Shown here: positions 56,457-64,000 of the stretch, piece after piece
Position numbering within the stretch: the first letter of the stretch is position 1
Layout: each line of letters opens with the position of its first letter
Origin: Acidithiobacillus ferridurans
Lineage (GTDB): Bacteria > Pseudomonadota > Gammaproteobacteria > Acidithiobacillales > Acidithiobacillaceae
NCBI RefSeq assembly: GCF_003966655.1
Contig: NZ_AP018795.1
Location: forward strand, 186,001 to 250,000
Length of the DNA: 64,000 nt
Direction: 5' to 3'
Position numbers and translations under genes: made by a program
The notes under the pieces: generated by a model
Told to the model about the DNA's origin: nothing
The model's database searches: none
Seen by the model: only the letters and a program-made list of their open reading frames with translations

Positions 56457-56510
56457 GCCTGGCAACGGCTATATGGGCTGTGGTCAAAAAATTTCCAGGG
56501 AGAGGGTGTA

Positions 56511-57452
56511 ATGTTGCGTTGGCGTTGGCACCATCTTATCAATTGGCTTGAATCGACAGGCATCATCAGCGCGATGTTGTTGCTGATGACGTGGATCGGT
56601 TGGCTCCTGGGTGGTGTGGAGACGCTTTACGTGATGCTGGGTGCGGGCATTCTGTTTATTTTATTTGCGCCCCGGCTGATGCCACAATTACTCATTCGTA
56701 GAATGGGAGCGGAAGTCATTACACCCGGGCAATCACCGCTGCTCTTCGATATGGTGCAAAGACTGTCCGAACGCTCTGGGCTGGAACATTTCCCGACCTT
56801 GTATCACCTGCCCACCCCTGCCCTGAATGCATTTTCCACCGGACTGGATGCGCATGTGTCGTTGGTGATTTCTGATGGCCTGCTGCGCACACTTGACGGG
56901 CGTGAACTGGCTGCTGTGTTGGCACATGAGATCTCCCATATCCGCCACAAGGATATCTAGGTCATGGTGGTTGCGGATCTCTTCAGCCAGATGACATGGA
57001 CGTTTTGTTTGCTGGGCCAGGTTTTGATCCTGATCAATTTACCCTTATGGATCATTCATAAGTACACCATGCCCTGGGAGCTGATTTTTTTGCTGATTGT
57101 CGCACCCTCGGTAAGTATGTCTTTGCAATTGGTTCTTTCTCGCACACGTGAGTTTGAGGCGGATCGTGGCGCCATGGAACTCACCCATGATCCCCAGGGT
57201 CTGGCCAGCGCACTGCAAAAGATGGAAGATGCCCAGGAGCGGGAACTGAAAATACTGTTCCCCAAACTGGGCAGAGTAGCCATTCCCTCGTGGTTACGCA
57301 CCCATCCGAGGACAGAAGAACGCATTCGCCGACTTTTCTCCGCAATGCGTCCCTTGAGCCATCCGGAAATATGGGCATGGGACCACGGTGTAAGTCTGCC
57401 CATGGCCAAAGACCTGCCACGTTGGCGTCACCTGTCCGGTTTTCGTTGGTAG
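56511..57452 (+). pseudogene. HtpX-like M48 metalloprotease split by an amber codon
   Basis: GGGAGAGGG precedes the ATG. The first 149 codons read a membrane protease with two helices and the zinc motif LAAVLAHEISHIRHKDI (HExxH, about 138-142), then TAG at 56958-56960. The same frame continues without a start problem: VMVVADLFSQMTWTFCLLGQ, more helices and LSRTREFEADRGAMELTHDP with the third zinc ligand Glu. HtpX proteins have Trp in HGDIWVM-like text at this place, so TGG became TAG. The protein is split unless the stop is read through. Confidence 0.85.
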
Positions 57453-57555
57453 TAGGGATAGCCTATTACTTTATCACGGCAGGAATCCCCATTGCCGGGC
57501 ACCCCCGCATGGATCCCGGCGGGCGCAATTCCCGGTTTTACCAAAGGAGAAACCC

Positions 57556-59085
57556 TTGGCGGCAAGCGCAATTCATGCGACTACCCCTCCTGAACCATCC
57601 CAAGAGCATCGTTGGCTGATCACCATTGCCCTTATGCTGGCGATGGTGATGGTCTTGTTGGACATGACTGTAGTGAGCGTGGCGCTGCCCTATATGATGG
57701 GAACCTTGGCTGCTACGCCGAACCGCATCACTTGGGTGCTCACCGCCTACCTAGCCGCCAATGCCGTCACTATACCATTGACCGGCCATCTTGCTGCCCT
57801 CTTTGGGCGGCGGCGTCTTTTCCTCATCAGCGTTTCCGGTTTTGTCGTTGCCTCGGGGCTGTGCGGAGCGAGCCAGACTTTGGCGGAAATCGTCTTTTTA
57901 CGTACCCTGCAAGGGGGATTCGGCGCGCTCATGGTGGTCTTGACTCAATCCACCATGGTCAATCTCTTTCCGGGCAAGGAACGGGGGCGAGCCATGGCCA
58001 TTTGGGGCATGGTGCTGATGGTGGCGCCGGCCATGGGTCCGGTCTTGGGCGGCTATATCACGCAGCACATGGGCTGGCGTTGGCTGTTCTACATCAACCT
58101 TCCCGTCGGGATTTTTTCGCTCTTGCTGGGTGCCGCCACCATGCGGGAGAGCGAAAGAAAAAATCTGTCCACTGACTGGCCGGGTCTATTGCTCATGGCG
58201 ATTGGAATCGGCAGCCTGCAAATCGTGCTGTCACGGGGTAATGAGGATTATTGGTTTGACTCCAGACTCATCGTGGCCCTGTCGATCCTCGCGGTTTTTG
58301 GTATCCTCACTTTTTTGCTGCGGGGATGGATGATCGCCGACAACATCATCAATCTCCATCTCTTTCGCGACCGCAGTTTCGCCACCGCCACGCTGATCAC
58401 CGGCGTATTCGGCCTTGGTCTCTTCGGCACCACCGCCATGCAGCCGCTCATGCTGGAGGGACTGCTGAATTACATGCCGGAAACCATCGGCTGGGTCATG
58501 TTTCCGCGCGGCGTCGCCAGCGCCGTTACGATGATGATCGTTGGGCGCTTCATCAATCGTTACCAGCCGCGACTTTTTATCGTAGCCGGGGTTTTACTGA
58601 CTGGGATCAGTACCTGGATCATGACCAGTTACAGTCTGTATATCAGTCCTGCCTGGGTCATTTATCCCGGTATTATCCGGGGGATCGGTATGGGGCTGAT
58701 TTTCGTGCCCCTTACCGTCATCGCCTTCGATACCCTGCCGCTCGCGGTATCGGCGGAGGCCAGCGGTATTTTCAACCTCGCCCGTACCCTCGGGAATTCC
58801 ATCGGTATCGCCATCGACGGTACCGTGCTCACCAATGAGACCCAAATCAACTGGAACCAGTTGGGCGGGCACATCAATACCTTCAGTGCGGCGTTGCCGA
58901 ATTGGCTGCAAGCCAGCGGATTGGCAGCACAGGATCCCCGCGTCTGGGCATTGCTCGGGCAGACCTTATTCAGCCAGGCCGAAATGATCGGCTTCCTGGA
59001 CGTGTTTCAGTGGATCACCATCATCTTCTTTTGCCTGTTGCCCCTGACATTGCTGATCCCCAGGCGCGTTCTTCCAACAGGTTAA
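57556..59085 (+). CDS. DHA2-family drug exporter (EmrB/QacA type)
   Basis: A TTG start at 57556 with AAGGAGAAACCC directly upstream gives 509 residues. Fourteen helices are visible. Signatures include LLDMTVVSVALPYMMGTL (helix 1, residues about 35-52), GHLAALFGRRRLF (loop 2-3), and the antiporter motif C segment MVAPAMGPVLGGYITQHMGW (about 155-175). A C-terminal end PRRVLPTG follows. It exports lipophilic drugs or acids by proton exchange. It follows the M48 gene by about 100 bases. Confidence 0.9.
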   Translation: MAASAIHATTPPEPSQEHRWLITIALMLAMVMVLLDMTVVSVALPYMMGTLAATPNRITWVLTAYLAANAVTIPLTGHLAALFGRRRLFLISVSGFVVASGLCGASQTLAEIVFLRTLQGGFGALMVVLTQSTMVNLFPGKERGRAMAIWGMVLMVAPAMGPVLGGYITQHMGWRWLFYINLPVGIFSLLLGAATMRESERKNLSTDWPGLLLMAIGIGSLQIVLSRGNEDYWFDSRLIVALSILAVFGILTFLLRGWMIADNIINLHLFRDRSFATATLITGVFGLGLFGTTAMQPLMLEGLLNYMPETIGWVMFPRGVASAVTMMIVGRFINRYQPRLFIVAGVLLTGISTWIMTSYSLYISPAWVIYPGIIRGIGMGLIFVPLTVIAFDTLPLAVSAEASGIFNLARTLGNSIGIAIDGTVLTNETQINWNQLGGHINTFSAALPNWLQASGLAAQDPRVWALLGQTLFSQAEMIGFLDVFQWITIIFFCLLPLTLLIPRRVLPTG

Positions 59086-59358
59086 GCCGAGATGACAGGT
59101 ACGGATGGGGCGAGAATGGACAGGCGGAGCGTCCAAAAGCATTGGTGGTATATAAAGCTTGCGGCCTGGCAATACCGCATGTAGGTGAACGGAGCACGAT
59201 GCCGTCTTGCTTAGTCGCTCAAGCATGAGCCCGACATTACTCCGTTCCGTTGGCATGGAATCTGTGCGCTGCGCAGCCGATAGTGCCTTTATTTGTCCGG
59301 ACAGGTGCAGTGCGGACGGGCGCCCCTCTTTTTGGCTGCGACCCATAGTCCGCCGCGG
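59086..59358. other. Stretch between the exporter and the mlaC-like gene, no gene seen
   Basis: About 270 bases contain minus and plus frames with no recognised family and no ribosome binding site. Nothing in it can be supported as a gene. Confidence 0.4.
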
Positions 59359-60012
59359 TCACTGGCCCTTATTCCAGGGCCGCTCCTTTTTGCTCAGATC
59401 CTGGAGAAAATTGGCGATTCCCTCGCGGGCCACTGTATGCCCGTAAGTATTCCGGTAAGTCAGGTTCATGCATACCCCGTCGATGAATACATCGTAAATC
59501 TTCCAGCCGGAACGTTCCTGGAGGAACGCATAGGTGACCGGAATGTTCGCCAGCCCATTCGTTTGCAGAATCGTCGTATTTACCTGCACGACGTCAGGAT
59601 GTCGATATATCTGGCGACTGCTTAGGACCTGTACCGTCTGTCCGGAGTAATGACTGAATGCAATCATGTAGGTATGAACCAGTTGCTCCTTGAAAAGCCG
59701 GACGAATTCATCCTGCTGTGCCGGCGTCATCTGGCTCCAGTATTGACTCATGACGAAGCGCGACATGGTCATGAAATCAATGTGGGGCAGCACGATATCT
59801 GCAATCTGTTGCTGGACGGCGGGAGTGAAAGGTCGCCCCTCGTGCGTCTGCAATACGTGGATGACCTCTTGGGTGATGTCCCGGACAATGATAGTGGGCG
59901 TATCCGGTACCGCCGCCCAGACTGCGGTGCTCCACAGGAGCAGGAAACATGCGCTCCAGATACTGCTGAACACTCTGAAACGATACAGTGTTGCGATGTC
60001 TTTGTTGTTCAT
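59359..60012 (-). CDS. MlaC/Ttg2D-family periplasmic lipid carrier
   Basis: The 217-residue protein has a signal peptide (residues 1-34, ending WAA) and the MlaC/Ttg2D domain: VLPHIDFMTMSRFVMSQYWS (about 93-112), MTPAQQDEFVRLFKEQLVHT (about 114-133), and SGWKIYDVFIDGVCMNLTYR (about 165-185). It carries phospholipids between the outer and inner membranes for the Mla pathway. No other mla genes lie nearby, so it may be a stand-alone member. Confidence 0.88.
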   Translation of the reverse strand: MNNKDIATLYRFRVFSSIWSACFLLLWSTAVWAAVPDTPTIIVRDITQEVIHVLQTHEGRPFTPAVQQQIADIVLPHIDFMTMSRFVMSQYWSQMTPAQQDEFVRLFKEQLVHTYMIAFSHYSGQTVQVLSSRQIYRHPDVVQVNTTILQTNGLANIPVTYAFLQERSGWKIYDVFIDGVCMNLTYRNTYGHTVAREGIANFLQDLSKKERPWNKGQ

Positions 60013-60062
60013 GAGGACGTCCTTTGCACCAATGTCGGTACAATCAACCCAAGGGGAATGAA

Positions 60063-60584
60063 TTAAGTAATCAGGAGTTCGTTTTCTCCCGGATTGCGAC
60101 TATAAAGATCTCCATTAGACAAATGCGCTATTTTCAGTCCCAACCGCCCGCCGTCATCCATCTGGTAGGCCAGTCCCAACTCCAGCCGGAAGAGAAAGGT
60201 GCTACCCATATTTTTACTGGTGCCTTGACTATAGCCGCTCAGGGCGGCCTCCGGTGTGAGTATCCAGTGCGGTGTCAACGCAAGGTCGGCATAAAGGCCT
60301 CCATAACCATCGACACCACCATCGGTGTTGGCGAGCAAGCCTAGCATATAGCCAATGCCATAAAATCGGAATCCGGACTGGTATTCCGCATCGAACTCGG
60401 CCGGAGTATGGTTGTAGCCGCCATCATCGACCGCACCGACCAGATTGAGAGCGCCGGCGCCAACGCTCAGATAGGGTGCGCCGCTGGGCATCAGGGTAAC
60501 GGCCCAGGCCGAAGGTGCCACTGAAAACAAGGTGACCAATCCGAGGATCCGTAGCCATTGTAGGGTAAAAAACGGGTGACGCAT
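60063..60584 (-). CDS. PagL-like lipid A 3-O-deacylase
   Basis: The 173-residue protein has a signal peptide (residues 1-28, ending WAV) and an eight-strand barrel pattern. Near the end HLSNGDLYSRNPGENEL contains His and Ser of the HxSN motif and a Glu, matching the PagL catalytic triad. PagL removes an acyl chain from lipid A in the outer membrane. It is followed by the mlaC-like gene on the same strand. Confidence 0.85.
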   Translation of the reverse strand: MRHPFFTLQWLRILGLVTLFSVAPSAWAVTLMPSGAPYLSVGAGALNLVGAVDDGGYNHTPAEFDAEYQSGFRFYGIGYMLGLLANTDGGVDGYGGLYADLALTPHWILTPEAALSGYSQGTSKNMGSTFLFRLELGLAYQMDDGGRLGLKIAHLSNGDLYSRNPGENELLIT

Positions 60585-60611
60585 GAGCCCTCTCCTCGAG
60601 CAATAAATGTG

Positions 60612-61014
60612 TTATCCAGCTGCATCGTAGGTTGGTTTTTCCTGAATTCCGCCTGCCAGCCGGTAGCCGTCGGCGTCCTTACCGCGGATACGCCGCCAGA
60701 TCACCTGTGGCGTGAGGCGGTTGGCCACGACGATAAAAACTTTGCGCATGTGCCCTGCCGGACACTGAACTGAACCGCCTTGACGGCATGCCAGGAGTGG
60801 TCAGTCTGAGCGAAGAGAAAACTGCGATTCCCCAGCACCTGGGAGGCGCCGGCTTCGCGCAAGTCCGCATAGTCCGGAGCCGAATGACGTGGCCATTTGC
60901 CCCCGTCGTCCAGCACCAGGGTCTGCCCGCCCCAGGCCTCATCCCAGTCGTCTGGGGTATTGAAATAGAAGATATGAGAACCGAGCTTGCGCCGGGCGTC
61001 AGTGTGCGGCGAAA
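60612..61014 (-). pseudogene. 2-oxoglutarate/Fe(II) oxygenase remnant, 5'-truncated and frameshifted
   Basis: The minus frame opens at HTDARRKLGSHIFYFNTPDD (HxD iron site kept), goes on through GGQTLVLDDGGKWPRHSAPD and LFAQTDHSWHAVKAVQ, then hits a 5-base tandem duplication (TTCAGTTCAG near 60766) that shifts the frame. The following frame, CPAGHMRKVFIVVANRLTPQ then VIWRRIRGKDADGYRL, completes the family and stops at 60612. The N-terminal part is missing beyond 61014. It is a pseudogene of the prolyl-hydroxylase-like family. Confidence 0.7.
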
Positions 61015-61016
61015 CG

Positions 61017-61400
61017 GACCCGCCGGGCGGGGCGTAATGCCAGTGCTACCGCCACCCTCGCCCTCAATTACGTCAACAGCGTCCTCATCGCCTTCGACCA
61101 GCACTGGGCGGCGGAGCATGGCTGGGGCAAACCGCCGGCGCAACTGGATATCCGCGCCTGGTTCAACCCCAATCTCCTATCGCGCTGGTTCATCGTCCCC
61201 GGCATCGTCGCCCTCCTTACCTTGGTGGTCACCCTGCTGGTGACGAGACTCTCGGTGCCCGGGAACGGGAAATGGGCACCTTCGACCAACTCGTCGTCAC
61301 CCCTATGCGCCCCGGCGAGATCCTCCTCGGCAAGTCCCCGCCCGGGTTCATCATCGGCGGGCTGGAAGGCAGCTTCGCCACCCCCTATCGCGAATATGCC
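61017..61400 (+). pseudogene. ABC-2 permease remnant (YhhJ/YbhS-like)
   Basis: The plus frames read TATLALNYVNSVLIAFDQHW, then SRWFIVPGIVALLTLVVTLL and, after a frameshift near 61255, SVAREREMGTFDQLVVTPMR and PGEILLGKSPPGFIIGGLEG. These are successive blocks of ABC-2 type export permeases. The start and end are gone. It begins three bases after the oxygenase remnant on the opposite strand, so a recombination joined two broken genes. Confidence 0.65.
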
Positions 61401-61543
61401 GGAAGGAGGCGCTGACCGTCCCCCCATGGCTCCTCCAGGCCCTGCGGGCCGGCACCTACATCCTCGGCGCCGCTATCGCCGCCGCCATCGTCAAGAAACG
61501 TGAGGCATTGGGTTTCGACCACCAACCCCCTTACGACCCATGA
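61401..61543 (+). other. Coding-like tail, unassigned
   Basis: One plus frame reads LTVPPWLLQALRAGTYILGA then AIAAAIVKKREALGFDHQPP and stops at 61543. It looks like the C-terminus of a membrane protein but I cannot name it, and no start is visible. It may be a further remnant. Confidence 0.3.
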
Positions 61544-61721
61544 AGGATATCGTCGGGGAAACGGCGAAACAGCCGGGACGCGCCAGACGCCGCTGCCATT
61601 CCTGGATCAAGGACAGCGGTGGGGAGTGGAACAAGACGGGCAAAAACTGCGGAAAACGCTCGCCGTAGCGCCCCATCCAATCCCGTGCGTCGTCCTGGAT
61701 GGTACGATCACAACAGGTCAT
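61491..61721 (-). CDS. Small hypothetical protein, divergent from the SOR-like gene
   Basis: AAAGGAG lies five bases before the ATG at 61721. The 76 residues include TIQDDARDWMGRYGERFPQF and LIQEWQRRLARPGCF, partly helical, with three cysteines. I do not recognise the family. The good ribosome binding site and the divergent AT-rich promoter region make it plausible, but it overlaps a remnant on the other strand. Confidence 0.4.
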   Translation of the reverse strand: MTCCDRTIQDDARDWMGRYGERFPQFLPVLFHSPPLSLIQEWQRRLARPGCFAVSPTISFMGRKGVGGRNPMPHVS

Positions 61722-61755
61722 AGCTGCTCCTTTCAATAAGAATAAACTAATATTC

Positions 61756-61797
61756 TTGACAACATACGGAATTTGTAATACATCCTAACCGTATAAT
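61756..61797 (+). promoter_or_regulatory. AT-rich promoter region of the SOR-like gene
   Basis: A perfect -10 TATAAT stands at 61792-61797, 20 bases before the ATG; a TTGACA at 61756-61761 is too far away for it (30 bases) and may be a second promoter element. GAGGGAG precedes the ATG. The gene also reads divergently from a small minus-strand gene, so regulation is likely shared. Confidence 0.4.
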
Positions 61798-61816
61798 TTA
61801 ACGAGGGAGCGGCACC

Positions 61817-62782
61817 ATGAAACGACGTCATTTTCTCATCGCTAGCGCCACCGCCACAGTGGCGGCCCTGGGCGCTCCTCTGTTCCGCAGCGCCCAGGCC
61901 GCCACCGCAGGGAATCCCTATAAGGGCTTTCCCGTGAACTACGTGGCGGAGTTCCGGGCCACGCCTCCCCATAAGGAGGCGGTGACGCGAGCGGTCCAGG
62001 GCCTCGCCACCCGGCTGAAGGGCACACCGGGTTTCCTCGGCATCACCCTCAAGCAAATGGTCGGCACCTCCACGATGGTCATGAATTACCCACCCCAGTA
62101 CAAAGGCATCCTGGCCGACGCCAATGAACAGGCGGTGCAGGAAGGACGCTTGCCCTATTCTTTCCTCCTCCTGGTCCGTTTTGCCGACCCAGCGGCCCTG
62201 CAGGGGGCGAAGCTCGCCGACTGGCTACACAGTGCCCTCGCTCCGGCCCTGGCCTTTACCCCGCCCGGCACCAGCGAACACACCCAACTTCTCCCCCTGG
62301 CCGGCATTTACGCCAGCCTCATCGCCGGGGACCGCAAGGAAATCTTCAGCACCGGGCCGGCCATCGCCCGCTTTCTGGCCCATCAAGACGATACCCCTGA
62401 GCGCAAGCTGGTCACCGTGGTCAACCATGTGATGGTGCCCGACAAGGATCATGCCCTCGTTGAGGCCAAAGTGGGGCCACTCCTGAAGGTCGCCCAGAAC
62501 ACCTTCCAGCCCAAGGATGACGCCAACGACATCGGCCAGCCGGGGGCCAAGGACAACCGCGACTACCGCAAGGCGATGAGCACGGAGATCCTGGCCAATA
62601 CCGAGACTTGCGGATCCTTGCGCAGCTATCTCATGCACGGCGTCTGGGAGTCGGTCTGGGATCACGAAAACTCCCACCTCGATCCCCGCTTCCAGCATGC
62701 CTTCCTGCAGTTGGCGCCCTACATCGTCGTCGGACCGGTAGAACCCTTCTACCAAACGTGGTTTTTGGAAAACCGCGCCTAA
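61817..62782 (+). CDS. Tat-exported sulfur oxygenase reductase-like protein
   Basis: The 321-residue protein begins with a twin-arginine signal, KRRHFLIASATATVAAL (RR at 3-4, cleavage near AQA at 28). Two ferredoxin-like halves follow. The first contains GLATRLKGTPGFLGITLKQM, like a segment of sulfur oxygenase reductase (SOR). The second has DHENSH (His283, His287) and GPVEPFYQ (Glu309). Known SOR has DHEEMH (His86, His90) and GPWEPIYE (Glu114), its 2-His-1-Glu iron site. The equivalent of SOR Cys31 appears to be replaced. It would act in the periplasm, unlike cytosolic SOR. Confidence 0.65.
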   Translation: MKRRHFLIASATATVAALGAPLFRSAQAATAGNPYKGFPVNYVAEFRATPPHKEAVTRAVQGLATRLKGTPGFLGITLKQMVGTSTMVMNYPPQYKGILADANEQAVQEGRLPYSFLLLVRFADPAALQGAKLADWLHSALAPALAFTPPGTSEHTQLLPLAGIYASLIAGDRKEIFSTGPAIARFLAHQDDTPERKLVTVVNHVMVPDKDHALVEAKVGPLLKVAQNTFQPKDDANDIGQPGAKDNRDYRKAMSTEILANTETCGSLRSYLMHGVWESVWDHENSHLDPRFQHAFLQLAPYIVVGPVEPFYQTWFLENRA

Positions 62783-62818
62783 TCCCGGGCGCCCCTGCAC
62801 ATTTCAAGGAGATCACCC

Positions 62819-63193
62819 ATGTCGAACAAAGCATCGCCCACCGCCGAAGAGATCCTTGCCGGCATGCGCCAGGCCATGGGCCGGGTCCCGTCGGCCATTG
62901 AAAAATCCGTAACCGCAGATCCGGTCCTCATCCACGAGCACATGCGTTCCCGCGCCTTCGCCATGCCGGCGGAGGGCGTTCTGGACGAGGAAACCCGTAC
63001 CCTGATCTACCTCGCCGCCGCACTGGCGGGTTCCAGCCATGCCTGTGTCCAGGCCATGGCTGACAAGATCGTCCAGCAAGGCGTCGCCCCGGCCAAGGTC
63101 GTCGAAACCATCCGCATCACCCGCTTTGCCATGGCCACCAAGATCATCGGCGACGCCGAACCCATCTTTGCTGCCCTGAACAGCAGAGCTTAG
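62819..63193 (+). CDS. Carboxymuconolactone decarboxylase-family protein
   Basis: CAAGGAGATCACCC precedes the ATG. The 124-residue protein has the AhpD/CMD helical fold, with LIYLAAALAGSSHACVQAMA (about 65-84) and DKIVQQGVAPAKVVETIRIT then RFAMATKIIG. Only one of the two cysteines of the AhpD CxxC site is present, so redox activity of that type is doubtful. It lies 36 bases after the SOR-like gene and is probably in the same operon. Confidence 0.8.
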   Translation: MSNKASPTAEEILAGMRQAMGRVPSAIEKSVTADPVLIHEHMRSRAFAMPAEGVLDEETRTLIYLAAALAGSSHACVQAMADKIVQQGVAPAKVVETIRITRFAMATKIIGDAEPIFAALNSRA

Positions 63194-63711
63194 CACCTGG
63201 GAAACAGCAATCCACCTTGTGGATTATCCTTGTGCGCGGGTTTCCCACCACCAGACGCGCAGACGTTCCAGCAATACTGTCCAGAGCATGGCGTAGCGGC
63301 CCTGCTGTTCTTTGCCCTGTTCGATTCGCAGGACCATGCGCTGGCTATCGATGTCTCCGACATTTAAGGAGATGACCTCATGAGCGCGCCTCAGCCGCTG
63401 GGTACCGGAACTGGCGGCGCTGCCCAGTTGCGTCCATTCATCCGCCCCGGACAGCGGAGATCGATATACTGACTCGTGCAGGAGTCACCCTCGGGTCAAA
63501 CTACCTTTATCCCATTGTGGATCGCCGGCAGGTCCGGCAGCGTGCCCTAGATGCCTTCCGAAATCTGAAGAAAGCAGAATAATTCAAAGTGCTGCGAGAT
63601 TTTCGAGTGGCTCTGGTATCGGCGTCCATCCACTCCGATCAATCTGTTGCCACGACTGTGCGAACATCGCGAAGATGTCCTGCATTTCCAATCTGACATT
63701 ATCATGGCACA
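63194..63711. other. Decayed region with integrase scrap, otherwise no gene
   Basis: Apart from the integrase fragment at 63221-63390, I see only a short plus frame ending ALDAFRNLKKAE at 63582 that resembles a protein C-terminus but cannot be named. The region separates the SOR-like operon from arsM. Confidence 0.45.
63221..63390 (-). pseudogene. Tyrosine recombinase fragment
   Basis: The minus frame reads VISLNVGDIDSQRMVLRIEQ, then GKEQQGRYAMLWTVLLERLR and VWWWETRAQG before a stop. It matches the part of tyrosine recombinases just after the first catalytic Arg, but lacks both flanks. Several substitutions relative to intact relatives support decay. Confidence 0.65.
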
Positions 63712-64000
63712 TCAGCCACCAGGCTTGATCGCCTCAATGGTGGCGGAAACCACGTAGTCTGTCACGTTGTGGCCCGGCGCCCAGTCCTTGATAAACTCCT
63801 TTGACTCGTCCTTCGGCTGGATACGGATCCGCTGGAAGCCGGCCTCGTGCATCATCGCTTCCAAGTCATCGATCAAGGAGGCGTTGCCCATGCAACCTGC
63901 AATGAGGCCCGCGTTACTACGCATCTCCTCGGGGAGCTCGATAGTGGCGACCACATCCGAGATGGCTAGCCGTCCGCCCGGCTTGAGTACGCGGAAGGCA
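63712..64000 (-). CDS. arsM: Arsenite S-adenosylmethyltransferase, C-terminal part
   Basis: The minus frame is open to the window edge, so the 5' end lies outside. It reads FRVLKPGGRLAISDVVATIE, LPEEMRSNAGLIAGCMGNAS, AMMHEAGFQRIRIQPKDESK and TDYVVSATIEAIKPGG, as in ArsM. The Cys in LIAGCMGNA is one of the arsenic-binding cysteines. ArsM methylates As(III). Its position near the SOR-like and CMD genes suggests a small stress-response region. Confidence 0.85.
   Translation of the reverse strand, partial: AFRVLKPGGRLAISDVVATIELPEEMRSNAGLIAGCMGNASLIDDLEAMMHEAGFQRIRIQPKDESKEFIKDWAPGHNVTDYVVSATIEAIKPGG

Overview
The window looks like a chromosomal segment of an acidophilic gammaproteobacterium-like chemolithotroph, most likely Acidithiobacillus (A. 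ferrooxidans group) or a close relative. I infer this from gene order and protein flavour, not from a database search: metZ-purF-cvpA-folC-accD-trpA-trpB-trpF-truA-fimV-asd-leuB, queA-tgt-yajC-secD-secF, several metal-handling genes and a sulfur-oxygenase-reductase-like protein. GC is high except in a few islands.

Layout. 1-7.3 kb: end of a metal-type sensor kinase (frameshifted), then a tightly overlapped TolC/MFP/RND efflux operon and a small Met/Gly-rich exported protein. 7.4-9.7 kb: an EamA transporter with a 23-histidine tail, a Phd/PIN toxin-antitoxin pair with a perfect 20-bp operator palindrome, and a shortened protoglobin. 9.7-19 kb (minus strand): type IV pilus genes pilY1, pilX, pilW, pilV and pilC, then two tandem major-type pilins with a possible sigma-54 promoter. 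19.1-26.1 kb: a decayed accessory island ending at tRNA-Ser(CGA). It holds a helically phased 31.5-bp repeat array in front of an HTH/Sel1 gene, a fused hipBA remnant, hicAB, a broken integrase, an intact IS21-family element with 5-bp target duplication, and higBA.

26.2-49.9 kb is a housekeeping core, mostly on the minus strand: Sec accessory proteins, queuosine tRNA modification, CorC/CBS proteins, methionine and purine synthesis, folate, fatty acid and tryptophan synthesis, FimV, asd, leuB, then molybdenum cofactor genes mobA-mobB-moeA on the plus strand and an exported phospholipase D-like nuclease. trpF carries a one-base deletion in a G run that resembles the kinase frameshift, so a sequencing cause is possible for both.

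49.9-64 kb is mixed. It has an integrase scrap, sppA, a treY tail joined to an IS21 scrap, an alpha/beta hydrolase, hsp20 with a possible RNA thermometer, an alcohol dehydrogenase/L,D-transpeptidase/secreted protein run, an M48 protease split by a TGG-to-TAG stop, a DHA2 drug exporter, mlaC-like and pagL-like genes and decayed oxygenase and ABC-2 permease pieces. It then has a Tat-exported protein keeping the sulfur oxygenase reductase iron triad, followed by a carboxymuconolactone-decarboxylase-family gene, an integrase scrap and the end of arsM. The most promising undescribed items are the Tat-exported SOR-like protein and the phased repeat array.
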